A stretch of DNA of 8,873 bases, taken from the NCBI GenBank assembly GCA_011043375.1, contig DQYP01000165.1, forward strand, positions 1-8,873, given 5' to 3'. The notes under the pieces were generated by a model. The model searched no databases. It saw only the letters and a program-made list of their open reading frames with translations, and was not told the origin of the DNA. Every line of letters begins with the position of its first letter. Position 1 is the stretch's first letter. The position numbers and the translations under genes were made by a program. Below are positions 1 through 5,433 of the stretch, one piece after another. This DNA comes from Thermotogaceae bacterium. Lineage in GTDB: Bacteria; Thermotogota; Thermotogae; B21-G9; HyVt-16.

Positions 1-79
1 AAAAAGAAGGAACAAAAAGTCAATTTTATTGTATAATTTTAAGTTTATGAATTAATCAGGCTAAGCTAATTAATAAGTA

Positions 80-1084
80 TTACAATAAGAAAATCCCTTC
101 CTTTCTGGATTTTTCTTTAATAGAATCTGACCAAATGCCCACTTGAACTTCGCCAATGTGTTTTTTTCTTAACATGAACATACAAATTCGAGATTGTCCA
201 ATTCCTCCACCAATACTCTGAGGGATTCTTTCAGATAATAGCATCTGATGAAATTCAAGATTCTTTCTGTCAGTTTGTTCAGTTTTGTTTAGTTGTTCCA
301 AAAGGGCTGGTTTATCCACCCTAATGCCCATCGAAGAAACTTCAAAACTTTCTTTTAAAATGGGATGCCATAATAAGATATCTCCATTTAATCCAAAATA
401 ACCATCTTCGTTTTTAGAGCTCCAATCGTCATAATCTGGAGCCCTTCCATCATGAGGTTTTCCATCACTTAAATCACCACCAATTCCCATTAAAAATACC
501 GCACCATGTTCTTTGGTAATTATTGACTCACGTTCTTTTGCACTTAAATCAGGATATTTTTGAAGTAGTTCTTCAGCATGAATAGGTTTAATTTTATCCG
601 GTAATACGGGTTCGATATCATTATATTCAACTGCCACTTTTGCTTCTGTTCTTTTTAATGCTTCATAAATTTTATTTACTTCAGATTTTAAAAAAGCAAT
701 CGTTCGGTATTTTGTTGAAATTCTTTTTTCCCAATCCCATTGATCAACATAAATGGAATGAATTGGACTATAATCCTCATCAGGCCTAAGAGCTCTCATG
801 TCTGTTAAAATTCCTTTTCCTTCATCGACTTCCAATTCATGGAGTCTTATTCTTTTCCATTTTGCCAATGAGTTCACTATCACTGCCTTTTTGTCATCTA
901 AAGCTTTTATTGGAAATCCAACTGTTCTCTCTGTATCATTTAGATCATCATTAATACCAGTCCCTTGCAAAACTGCAATAGGAGATGAGATTTTTGTTAG
1001 TTTTAACTGTTGGGCTAATTCTGATTCAAAAGTTTGTTTTGTAAAGCTTATAGCTTCCTCTATTTTTAAAATTTCTTTATTCAT
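80..1084 (-). CDS. asnA: Aspartate--ammonia ligase (asparagine synthetase A)
   Basis: Cytoplasmic enzyme that makes asparagine from aspartate, ammonia and ATP, releasing AMP and PPi; it is related to class II aminoacyl-tRNA synthetases. The 334 residues match the family length (about 330). Conserved blocks are visible: GTGINDDLND with Asp46, TDMRALRPDEDY with Arg100, GGDLSDGKPHDGRAPDYDDW near 203-221, and the C-terminal GGGIGQSR ending at Arg299. From memory, Asp46, Arg100 and Arg299 fall at the same positions as the active-site residues of the E. coli enzyme. The ATG at 1084 follows an A-rich stretch with no Shine-Dalgarno site, as is usual in Bacteroidetes. The gene stands alone, with a ~300-nt leader carrying two asparagine-codon-rich peptides and two terminators, so it is probably controlled by asparaginyl-tRNA charging (inference). 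No damage is visible in the coding sequence. Confidence 0.97.
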   Translation of the reverse strand: MNKEILKIEEAISFTKQTFESELAQQLKLTKISSPIAVLQGTGINDDLNDTERTVGFPIKALDDKKAVIVNSLAKWKRIRLHELEVDEGKGILTDMRALRPDEDYSPIHSIYVDQWDWEKRISTKYRTIAFLKSEVNKIYEALKRTEAKVAVEYNDIEPVLPDKIKPIHAEELLQKYPDLSAKERESIITKEHGAVFLMGIGGDLSDGKPHDGRAPDYDDWSSKNEDGYFGLNGDILLWHPILKESFEVSSMGIRVDKPALLEQLNKTEQTDRKNLEFHQMLLSERIPQSIGGGIGQSRICMFMLRKKHIGEVQVGIWSDSIKEKSRKEGIFLL

Positions 1085-1112
1085 TTTTTATAGTTTAAGT
1101 TTATTGATGTAT

Positions 1113-1138
1113 AAAAAAAGCCTGCACATTGGCAGGCT
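1113..1138 (-). terminator. Terminator 2 (attenuator hairpin before asnA)
   Basis: On the minus strand AGCCTGC (1138-1132), a 6-nt loop and GCAGGCT (1125-1119) form a 7-bp stem, followed by six more T (1118-1113). It sits 28 nt upstream of the asnA start codon and downstream of leader peptide 2. No ordinary gene ends just upstream of it, which marks it as an attenuator rather than an end-of-gene terminator. Confidence 0.85.
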
Positions 1139-1154
1139 ATACAATAGACAATTC

Positions 1155-1163
1155 TAACCTACC
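1155..1163 (-). promoter_or_regulatory. Antiterminator 5' arm of attenuator 2
   Basis: The minus-strand sequence GGTAGGTTA (1163-1155), containing the leader peptide 2 stop codon, can pair with TAGCCTGCC (1139-1131) from the 5' side of terminator 2. This gives nine contiguous pairs including two G-U. A small competing hairpin, ACCT-TGGT-AGGT (1168-1157), could act as the pause or protector hairpin. The arm closely resembles its counterpart in attenuator 1: GGTAGGTTA against GGAAGGTTA. Confidence 0.65.
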
Positions 1164-1209
1164 AAGGTGGTGATTTATTATTGCTATTTATGTTGTTAGT
1201 TTGTTTCAT
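1159..1209 (-). CDS. Leader peptide 2 of asnA (16 aa, 5 Asn)
   Basis: A second short frame, ATG 1209-1207 to TAG 1161-1159, encoding MKQTNNINSNNKSPPW. Five of 16 residues are Asn (5, 6, 8, 10, 11). It starts 18 nt after the T-run of terminator 1 and ends shortly before a second terminator. No promoter is apparent between terminator 1 and this start, so it is probably transcribed only when terminator 1 is read through. Its stop codon lies inside the 5' arm of the second antiterminator. Like leader peptide 1 it begins Met-x-Gln, but I see no convincing peptide homology beyond that. Confidence 0.78.
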   Translation of the reverse strand: MKQTNNINSNNKSPPW

Positions 1210-1227
1210 ATGAAAAAAATAGAAACT

Positions 1228-1259
1228 AAAAAAGGCCTTCCGAAATACGGAAGGCCTTT
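1228..1259 (-). terminator. Terminator 1 (attenuator hairpin after leader peptide 1)
   Basis: A perfect 12-bp stem, AAAGGCCTTCCG with CGGAAGGCCTTT on the minus strand, around a 5-nt loop. The 3' arm runs into six consecutive T (1233-1228). It lies 27 nt after the leader peptide 1 stop codon and 18 nt before the start of leader peptide 2. The flanking A and T runs would also allow some termination on the plus strand, but the only nearby unit to control is asnA. Confidence 0.85.
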
Positions 1260-1285
1260 AAGATTTTTCTAAAAATATTTTTGAT

Positions 1286-1363
1286 CTAAATCATAACCTT
1301 CCTGTTTTCGAATAAATTATTATTCGAATTATTAAAGAAATTATTATTTAGATTTTGCGTCAT
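1286..1363 (-). CDS. Leader peptide 1 of asnA (25 aa, 10 Asn)
   Basis: A short frame from ATG (1363-1361) to TAG (1288-1286). The peptide starts MTQNLNNNFFNNSNNN and ends LFENRKVMI; ten of 25 residues are Asn (4, 6, 7, 8, 11, 12, 14, 15, 16 and 20). It begins about 18 nt after the predicted transcription start. It is followed by a strong terminator hairpin, and its last codons overlap a sequence able to pair with that hairpin's 5' arm. This is the classic design of a ribosome-mediated attenuator such as those of trp, his or phe operons, with Asn as the sensed amino acid, directly upstream of an asparagine synthetase gene. AT-rich DNA favours AAT codons by chance, but the position and the second such frame downstream argue against coincidence. 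No function beyond sensing is expected of the peptide. Confidence 0.8.
   Translation of the reverse strand: MTQNLNNNFFNNSNNNLFENRKVMI
1295..1302 (-). promoter_or_regulatory. Antiterminator 5' arm of attenuator 1
   Basis: The minus-strand sequence GGAAGGTT (1302-1295), covering codons 21-23 of leader peptide 1, can pair with GGCCTTCC (1256-1249), the 5' arm of terminator 1: eight contiguous pairs, two of them G-U. The pairing excludes the terminator. A ribosome at the leader stop codon (1288) would cover this arm and let the terminator form. A ribosome held at the Asn cluster (last codon 1318-1316) would leave it free. Confidence 0.65.
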
Positions 1364-1387
1364 TAATACTTTATTGATGTCAATTTG

Positions 1388-1418
1388 CAAAAGTATATAT
1401 ATTATTTTAATATTCAAA
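1388..1418 (-). promoter_or_regulatory. Bacteroidetes-type promoter of the asnA leader
   Basis: On the minus strand TTTG (1418-1415) is followed after exactly 19 bp by TACTTTTG (1395-1388). This fits the Bacteroidetes primary sigma factor consensus, TTTG at -33 and TAnnTTTG at -7. Transcription would start near 1381, about 18 nt before the first leader peptide. I see no comparable promoter between the first terminator and asnA, so the whole leader is probably one transcript. The -33 box lies about 10 bp from the presumed IS66 end, so upstream activating sequence has probably been replaced. Confidence 0.72.
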
Positions 1419-1490
1419 TTTTAATTACTTACGTATCCGCTCTACCAACCCCGTCTTTCAAGGCTGATGTTCTGTGCGTAAGTTTGGCGC

Positions 1491-1823
1491 ATGAGAAAAA
1501 TTAAAAGACACAGCAGGGCTGGGATGTTTGGTCACATCAAGGCTTGCAAAGAAAGCGGCTTATCAAAAAGGGCTTACTGCAATCTTCATGGTATAGCCTC
1601 TTCAACGTTTCAATACTGGGCAAAGAAATATCGAAAGGAATATTCCGGGAATGAACCTGCAGATAATGCTCCCGGATTTATACCGGTACAAGTCCAGCCA
1701 GACCCGGAGACGGATCAGGCAGGCATTCACAACCAGCTGCATTTTCTTTTTCCCAACGGGATACAGGTAATGTGTCCTGAGACAGTTAATCCCAAGGTGC
1801 TGAAAACGCTGCTAAATTCATAG
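1491..1823 (+). CDS. tnpA: IS66 family accessory protein TnpA
   Basis: A 110-residue basic protein, the small first gene of IS66 elements. The N-terminal half carries a helix-turn-helix-like segment typical of the family (SGLSKRAYCNLHGIASSTFQYWAKKY, about 22-47, shown here as SGLSKRAYCNLHG then the YWAKKY end). The C-terminal half ends in FLFPNGIQVMCP followed by a short tail, as in other IS66 TnpA proteins. It probably binds the element's DNA and is required with TnpB for transposition. The stop codon (1821-1823) is two bases before the tnpB start, which suggests translational coupling. It appears complete. Confidence 0.85.
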   Translation: MRKIKRHSRAGMFGHIKACKESGLSKRAYCNLHGIASSTFQYWAKKYRKEYSGNEPADNAPGFIPVQVQPDPETDQAGIHNQLHFLFPNGIQVMCPETVNPKVLKTLLNS

Positions 1824-1825
1824 CC

Positions 1826-2197
1826 ATGTTTGCATTGACCGCTGAAAACACTTTTCACCTTTACAGTCATCCAACGGACATGAGAAAGAGCTTTGACGCA
1901 TTGTCCGGATTGGTGCGCAATAACCTGGGGTGCAATCCCACTGGTGGGGAGGTTTTTATTTTCATCAATAAGCATCGTGACAAGATCAAGCTTTTGCACT
2001 GGCAGGGATCCGGATATTTACTGTATTACAAGCGCCTGAAGAAGGGAACTTTTGAACTTCCCAGGTATGATGCATCTATTGGAAGTATTACATTGAGCTA
2101 CGCCCAAATGGTCATGATCATGGATGGATTATCGATTAAAAACCTTCAAAAACGCGCACGTTACAGTCCGCTTAAAGCACCTGTAAACCAGGGATAA
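1826..2197 (+). CDS. tnpB: IS66 family accessory protein TnpB (Orf2)
   Basis: 123 residues, the usual length of IS66 Orf2. The family signature is clear: YSHPTDMRKSFDALSGLV near residues 13-30, then GGEVFIFINKHRDKIKLLHW, GYLLYYKRLKKGTFELP and a C-terminal QMVMIMDGL. It starts two bases after the tnpA stop codon. The biochemical role is not settled for the family, but it is needed for transposition. No disruption is visible. A 107-bp non-coding spacer separates it from tnpC. Confidence 0.92.
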   Translation: MFALTAENTFHLYSHPTDMRKSFDALSGLVRNNLGCNPTGGEVFIFINKHRDKIKLLHWQGSGYLLYYKRLKKGTFELPRYDASIGSITLSYAQMVMIMDGLSIKNLQKRARYSPLKAPVNQG

Positions 2198-2304
2198 TAT
2201 GCAAGTTTTTTGAACCTGTTTTCTCAATAAATTTTCTGCGATTTTGTGGAGAACTAGTTGCGGATTTTCTTCGGTAATTCTCTGTGTTTCTATACTTTTG
2301 ACAC

Positions 2305-3552
2305 ATGTCTGAAGCACTGGAAAATATGACAAAAGAGCAACTTCTTGAAAAGTATAAATTACAAGAAGCTATCATTGAAGAAAGGGAAGTTGCCCTTGAA
2401 GAAAATCAAGCCACAATTGATAAGATGCAGGCACAGATCAGTCAGATGCAATTCCAGATTGATCAGATGAATCGCTTGCTTTATGGAGCAAAAAGGGAAC
2501 GCTTCATCTCTAATGATGATGAGAATCAACTATCCCTGCCCTTTGAGGTGCCACAGGAAGAAGCACCTGAAAAGGAGCAGGAAGTTATTACCTATGTCAG
2601 GGAAAAGAAAAAGCGTAAAGAACACCCCGGCCGTCTGGCACTTCCTTCTCATTTACCGGTAGAGGAGATCATTCTCGAACCCGAGGAAGATACTTCAAAT
2701 ATGAAGTGTATTGGGAAGGAGGTAACCGACCAACTGGAGCTTGTTCCTGCAAAACTCTTTATCAGGCGTTTTATCCGTCCCAAATACATAGCCGTTACAG
2801 ATAAAACCCAGGAACAGCACAGGGGAGTAATTGCAGAACTTCCTGTTTTTCCAATAGAAAAAGGCATTGCCGGCCCAGGCTTGCTTGCCCAGATAATGGT
2901 GGATAAGTTCGTTGATCACCTGCCTGTATATCGACAAATAGAAAGGTTTAAGCGTGAACAGATACAATTATCGTCTTCCACGCTCAATGGCTGGCAGGAA
3001 AGTGTTTGTAATTTATTGGAACCACTATATGATACCCTGAAGCACCGGGTGCTGTCTCAAGGGTACCTGCAAGTAGACGAGACCCCTATTGCTGTTTTAG
3101 ATAAGAATAAAAAAGGCAAGACACACCGGGGATATCACTGGATTTATCACAGTCCGCTTGAAAAAACTGTACTTTTTGATTACAACACGGGAAGGTCCAG
3201 GGAGGGGCCGGGAAAACTGCTGAAAGACTTCAAGGGTTACTTGCAGACTGATGGGTACAATGTATATGACTTATTTGCCAGGGAAAAGGATATCACACCC
3301 GTTAATTGCATGGCTCATGCCCGACGAGGCTTTGAAAAAGCTTTGCCGTACGATAAAAAACATGCAGAATATGCCATGGAGATGTTCCAGAAGCTCTATG
3401 CCATAGAACAAAAGGCTCGTGAGCAGGATTTATCCCCGCAGCAACGCCATACCCTGAGACTGGATGAAGCATTACCGGTAATGAATAAGCTGGGGAAATG
3501 GATAGTGGAAACATACAAAACATCTGAGCCAAAATCACCATTGAATCCTTAA
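2305..3552 (+). pseudogene. tnpC: IS66 transposase TnpC, C-terminally truncated
   Basis: DDE transposase of IS66. The 415 residues contain an N-terminal coiled coil (about 5-60), the conserved LLYGAKRERF segment (59-68), a long acidic linker, and the catalytic core with Asp258 in QVDETPIAVL and Asp316 in LQTDGYNVY. IS66 TnpC proteins usually run to a little over 500 residues and carry the third catalytic residue in an IDNN-x-x-EN-like block after a PKSPL/GKA motif. Here the frame reaches EPKSPL and then enters the 102-bp repeat, which supplies two codons and the stop. The catalytic Glu is therefore missing and the protein should be inactive. The start at 2305 is the first Met and leads directly into the coiled coil. 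Confidence 0.85.
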
Positions 3553-3645
3553 AAACCCTCAATAAGTACATAGCAACCCGGCCGGTATTTAGTCCAACAC
3601 CGACTCCTCACTTGGCCTTGCAGACCGTTCAGAGTCCTATTTATT
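3544..3645. repeat. 102-bp direct repeat, copy 1
   Basis: This 102-bp segment recurs at 6754-6855 in the same orientation with a single difference (G at 3565, A at 6775). It begins at the point where tnpC is broken. It has no clear terminal inverted repeats. Short internal complementary arms exist (GACTC/GAGTC and the self-complementary CCGGCCGG). I do not recognise it; it may be a remnant of another element or a duplicated piece of flanking DNA. Confidence 0.9.
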
Positions 3646-3668
3646 GTAAGCAGTAGCATTTCAAATAG

Positions 3669-4247
3669 TTAAAACTTAATGCATCCATAATCCTTTTCTC
3701 TCAATAATTCGTTCACTTCGTCTTTATTGAAATCTTCAGGGTCAAATTTTTCACCTAACCATTCAATATAACTTTCATATTCTTCATGGTCAGGGTCTTT
3801 TAGTATTTCCAACATGTTGGAATATCCCCAAATTCCCCCACAGTCCTCTGGTGGACAATTCATCTTACCAGTCAAACAGATTGGGTGCTTTGTATTAGTA
3901 TCCAATGGAAGTATTTTTTCCAAGATTATATTATGTTCCCAACCATCACCAAAGTCATATTCGTAGACAACTTCATCTTTCTCCTTTTTCAATAAGTCAG
4001 ATACTTTCATATTTCTATAATCTACATTGTCCATCTCACCCCATAAATCATCATCTTGCATTTTAACGGTATAAAAAGTCCTGTTTTTTATAAATTGATG
4101 TAGATGTGAATTTGTCCAACCCATTGATGTCTGAATTATCTTGTGAAAATCAGATAATAATAAATCAGAGTGAATCAATAATCGTCTCCAAATCTTAGGT
4201 TTAAATCCTTTTAGTGCAATTTGAACCTGGTAAATTTTATCTGTCAT
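3669..4247 (-). CDS. pRiA4b ORF-3-like protein
   Basis: A 192-residue soluble protein of the plasmid pRiA4b ORF-3 family. It shows the usual opening (YQVQIALKGFKPKIWRRL, about 6-23), the segment around GWTNSHLHQF (43-52), the signature YDFGDGWEHNIILEKI near 96-111, and CPPEDCGGIWGY near 131-142. The Cys pair may bind metal, which is inference. The biochemical function of the family is unknown; members are found mainly on mobile and accessory DNA. The gene stands alone, opposite in direction to the flanking insertion sequences, with an attC-like palindrome upstream of its start, so it may be a captured cassette gene. It is intact. Base composition is AT-rich, unlike the neighbouring IS66 and IS91. 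Confidence 0.88.
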   Translation of the reverse strand: MTDKIYQVQIALKGFKPKIWRRLLIHSDLLLSDFHKIIQTSMGWTNSHLHQFIKNRTFYTVKMQDDDLWGEMDNVDYRNMKVSDLLKKEKDEVVYEYDFGDGWEHNIILEKILPLDTNTKHPICLTGKMNCPPEDCGGIWGYSNMLEILKDPDHEEYESYIEWLGEKFDPEDFNKDEVNELLREKDYGCIKF

Positions 4248-4260
4248 ATTTTTTTTCTTT

Positions 4261-4268
4261 CAAATATA
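4261..4268 (-). promoter_or_regulatory. Possible -7 box of the pRiA4b-like gene
   Basis: TATATTTG on the minus strand matches the Bacteroidetes -7 motif TAnnTTTG and lies 13 bp before the start codon, which would give a very short 5' UTR. No good TTTG is found at the expected -33 position, so this is tentative. Confidence 0.4.
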
Positions 4269-4306
4269 CGTAAAATATAGTTTCTGGGTCCTCTTGCAAT
4301 TGCTTA

Positions 4307-4432
4307 CAACGGTAAATTGTATGAGTAGTGGCAGATTGCGTGATACTTTACTGTCAAACCGTGATAGAGTTTGAGCGGGCTACAAGCCTTGATGTTTAAT
4401 GCTCTACCTGCCATTACTTATACAAAATGTTG
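4307..4432. repeat. Long imperfect palindrome, attC-like
   Basis: The arms at 4307-4336 and 4404-4432 are complementary over most of their length: TTGTATGAGTAGTGGCAGAT against the reverse complement TTGTATAAGTAATGGCAGGT, 17 of 20 matching, both with an outer CAAC. Between them lies a smaller perfect hairpin, TCAAAC (4354-4359) with GTTTGA (4369-4374). The right edge, GTTGAAT, fits the integron core GTTRRRY. The left edge, TTACAAC, only partly fits RYYYAAC. This size and architecture resemble an integron attC recombination site. No integron integrase is present in the window. Confidence 0.5.
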
Positions 4433-4467
4433 AATTAAATCCCTGCGGAATAGCTTTTTTAAAAGTA

Positions 4468-4533
4468 CCCGATTCTTTCTATAATTCGAAATTTTTAACC
4501 ATCAAAATTATTGATTATGAGAAAGAAATCGGG
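4468..4533. repeat. Inverted repeat spanning the recombinase start codon
   Basis: CCCGATTCTTTCT (4468-4480) is complementary to AGAAAGAAATCGGG (4520-4533) apart from one bulged base. The stem would bring the recombinase start region (ATG 4517-4519) next to its base. It could be part of the IS91 left terminus or a translation-limiting hairpin. Confidence 0.5.
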
Positions 4534-5433
4534 TATTACTATTGTTGAGCAGGCTGTTTTGCTTGTTCCTGAGTTTGAAAATGTGGTCCGCAAACTGGAG
4601 CAACAGGTTGTATTGCGCGGGCAGAGCAAGAGTACTTTAAAGAATTAAATCCGCCGTATTGCACTGTTCGTGATCCATTTTGAAAAACTGCCGGAAAAGA
4701 TCGATCCGGAAGAGATCAACGAATATGTTGTTTCCCTGGCACGCGACCCAAAGTCCCCTTCCAGAAGCAGTTTTAAACACATGGTCTATGGCCTGCGCTA
4801 TTATTACCCTTTGCTGGGAATGAATAAGAACGCTATTGCCCTGCCTTCACTCAGGAAAGATACAAAACTTCCGGTTATCCTGAACTATCAGGAACTTAAA
4901 GAGCTCTTTGCTGCACCTGCATTGTTAAAACAACGTGTTGTCCTTACTTTAATATACTCGGCTGGTCTTCGTGGCCAGGAGGTGATTAATCTGAAGATCT
5001 CTGATATTGATTTCGAACGGATGACCATCCATATCCGGCAAAGTAAATACAAGAAAGACCGTGTTGTCCCCCTGGCACGGAGCATGGCTGTAGGGCTGAA
5101 AAAAACCTTAAAGCAGAAAACCCACATGTATGGTTGTTCAATGGAAAAGAGCCTGACGGAAGATACAGCGTACGGGGCCTTTCATGGGTGATGCGCGAGA
5201 ACCTGAAAAAGACTTCCATAACAAAAGAAGTTAACCTGCATTCACTGCGGCACTCTTATGCAACCTACCTGCTGGAACAGGGGCTCAATATTGTTACCCT
5301 TAAGGAACTTCTTGGCCATACCAATATTACCACTACAATGATTTACCTGCATGTGGCACAGTGCAGTTTCAAAAAACCTCACAGTCCCCTGGATACACTT
5401 TATAACTATCCTGAAAATGAGGACAAAGTTTGA
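4517..5433 (+). pseudogene. Tyrosine recombinase of the IS91-like element, decayed
   Basis: A reading frame starting MRKKSGITIVEQAVLL at 4517 continues through the whole recombinase but is broken twice. Codon 44 is TAA (4646-4648), after which the same frame goes on as IRRIALFVIHFEKLPEK. A single base is missing in the A-run at 5099-5105, after which the frame resumes as LKAENPHVWLFNGKEPDG. The catalytic set is present across the pieces: Arg in GLRGQEVINL, Lys in RQSKYKKDR, His and Arg in HSLRHSYAT, His in LLGHTNI and Tyr in TTMIYLHV. An N-terminal SAM-like domain precedes the catalytic domain. The last 17 bases overlap the transposase start. Such recombinases accompany some IS91 elements; this copy should not make a full protein. 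Confidence 0.85.

Larger units (their letters stand above)
1085..1381 (-). promoter_or_regulatory. asnA leader: two tandem Asn attenuators
   Basis: The region reads, in order of transcription: predicted start near 1381, Asn-rich peptide 1, antiterminator arm, terminator 1, Asn-rich peptide 2, antiterminator arm, terminator 2, asnA. It accounts for the ~300 bases without a long gene upstream of asnA. Inference: RNA polymerase must pass two terminators, each released only when charged tRNA-Asn is scarce, giving tighter repression or a steeper response than one attenuator. The peptides, hairpins and pairings are read from the sequence; the regulation is not demonstrated. Confidence 0.75.
1428..3543 (+). 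mobile_element. IS66-family insertion sequence, truncated at its 3' end
   Basis: Three consecutive genes, tnpA, tnpB and tnpC, in the order typical of IS66. The left boundary is placed near 1428, where AT-rich host leader gives way to the sequence before tnpA; a CTTACG/CGTAAG inverted pair (1428-1433, 1477-1482) lies there. I could not define terminal inverted repeats because the right end is missing: tnpC breaks off at the start of the 102-bp repeat. The element has visibly higher GC than asnA. It is probably immobile on its own. Confidence 0.85.

Noticed and set aside
25..79. Possible terminator after asnA (ATTAAT repeated around a short loop)
   Set aside because: The pairing is a short A-T stem of a self-complementary hexamer with no following T-run on the minus strand; not enough to call.
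798..1157. Plus-strand open frame of 119 codons antisense to asnA
   Set aside because: It lies almost wholly on the opposite strand of a well-conserved gene, shows no recognisable motif, and runs through the asnA start and attenuator 2.
1228..1259. Terminator 1 as the end of a lost upstream gene
   Set aside because: An Asn-rich frame and an antiterminator directly precede it, and a promoter lies only about 150 bp upstream, so it fits an attenuator better. No gene remnant is visible between the promoter and the hairpin.
3302..3571. Minus-strand open frame across the end of tnpC and into the 102-bp repeat
   Set aside because: It is antisense to conserved tnpC codons and its product resembles nothing I recognise; it does not explain the repeat, whose second copy lacks this context.
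3544..3645. 102-bp repeat as a structural RNA gene (RNase P, tmRNA or tRNA piece)
   Set aside because: No conserved core of those RNAs is present and the internal pairings are short.
4297..4440. Full integron with integrase
   Set aside because: The only tyrosine recombinase nearby belongs to the IS91 element by overlap and lacks a recognisable integron-integrase-specific insertion; only a cassette-like site is supported.
5099..5105. Programmed frameshift or transcriptional slippage on the A7 run in the recombinase gene
   Set aside because: Slippage at seven A could restore the frame, but an upstream in-frame TAA at codon 44 would still stop translation. Two independent lesions are better explained by decay.
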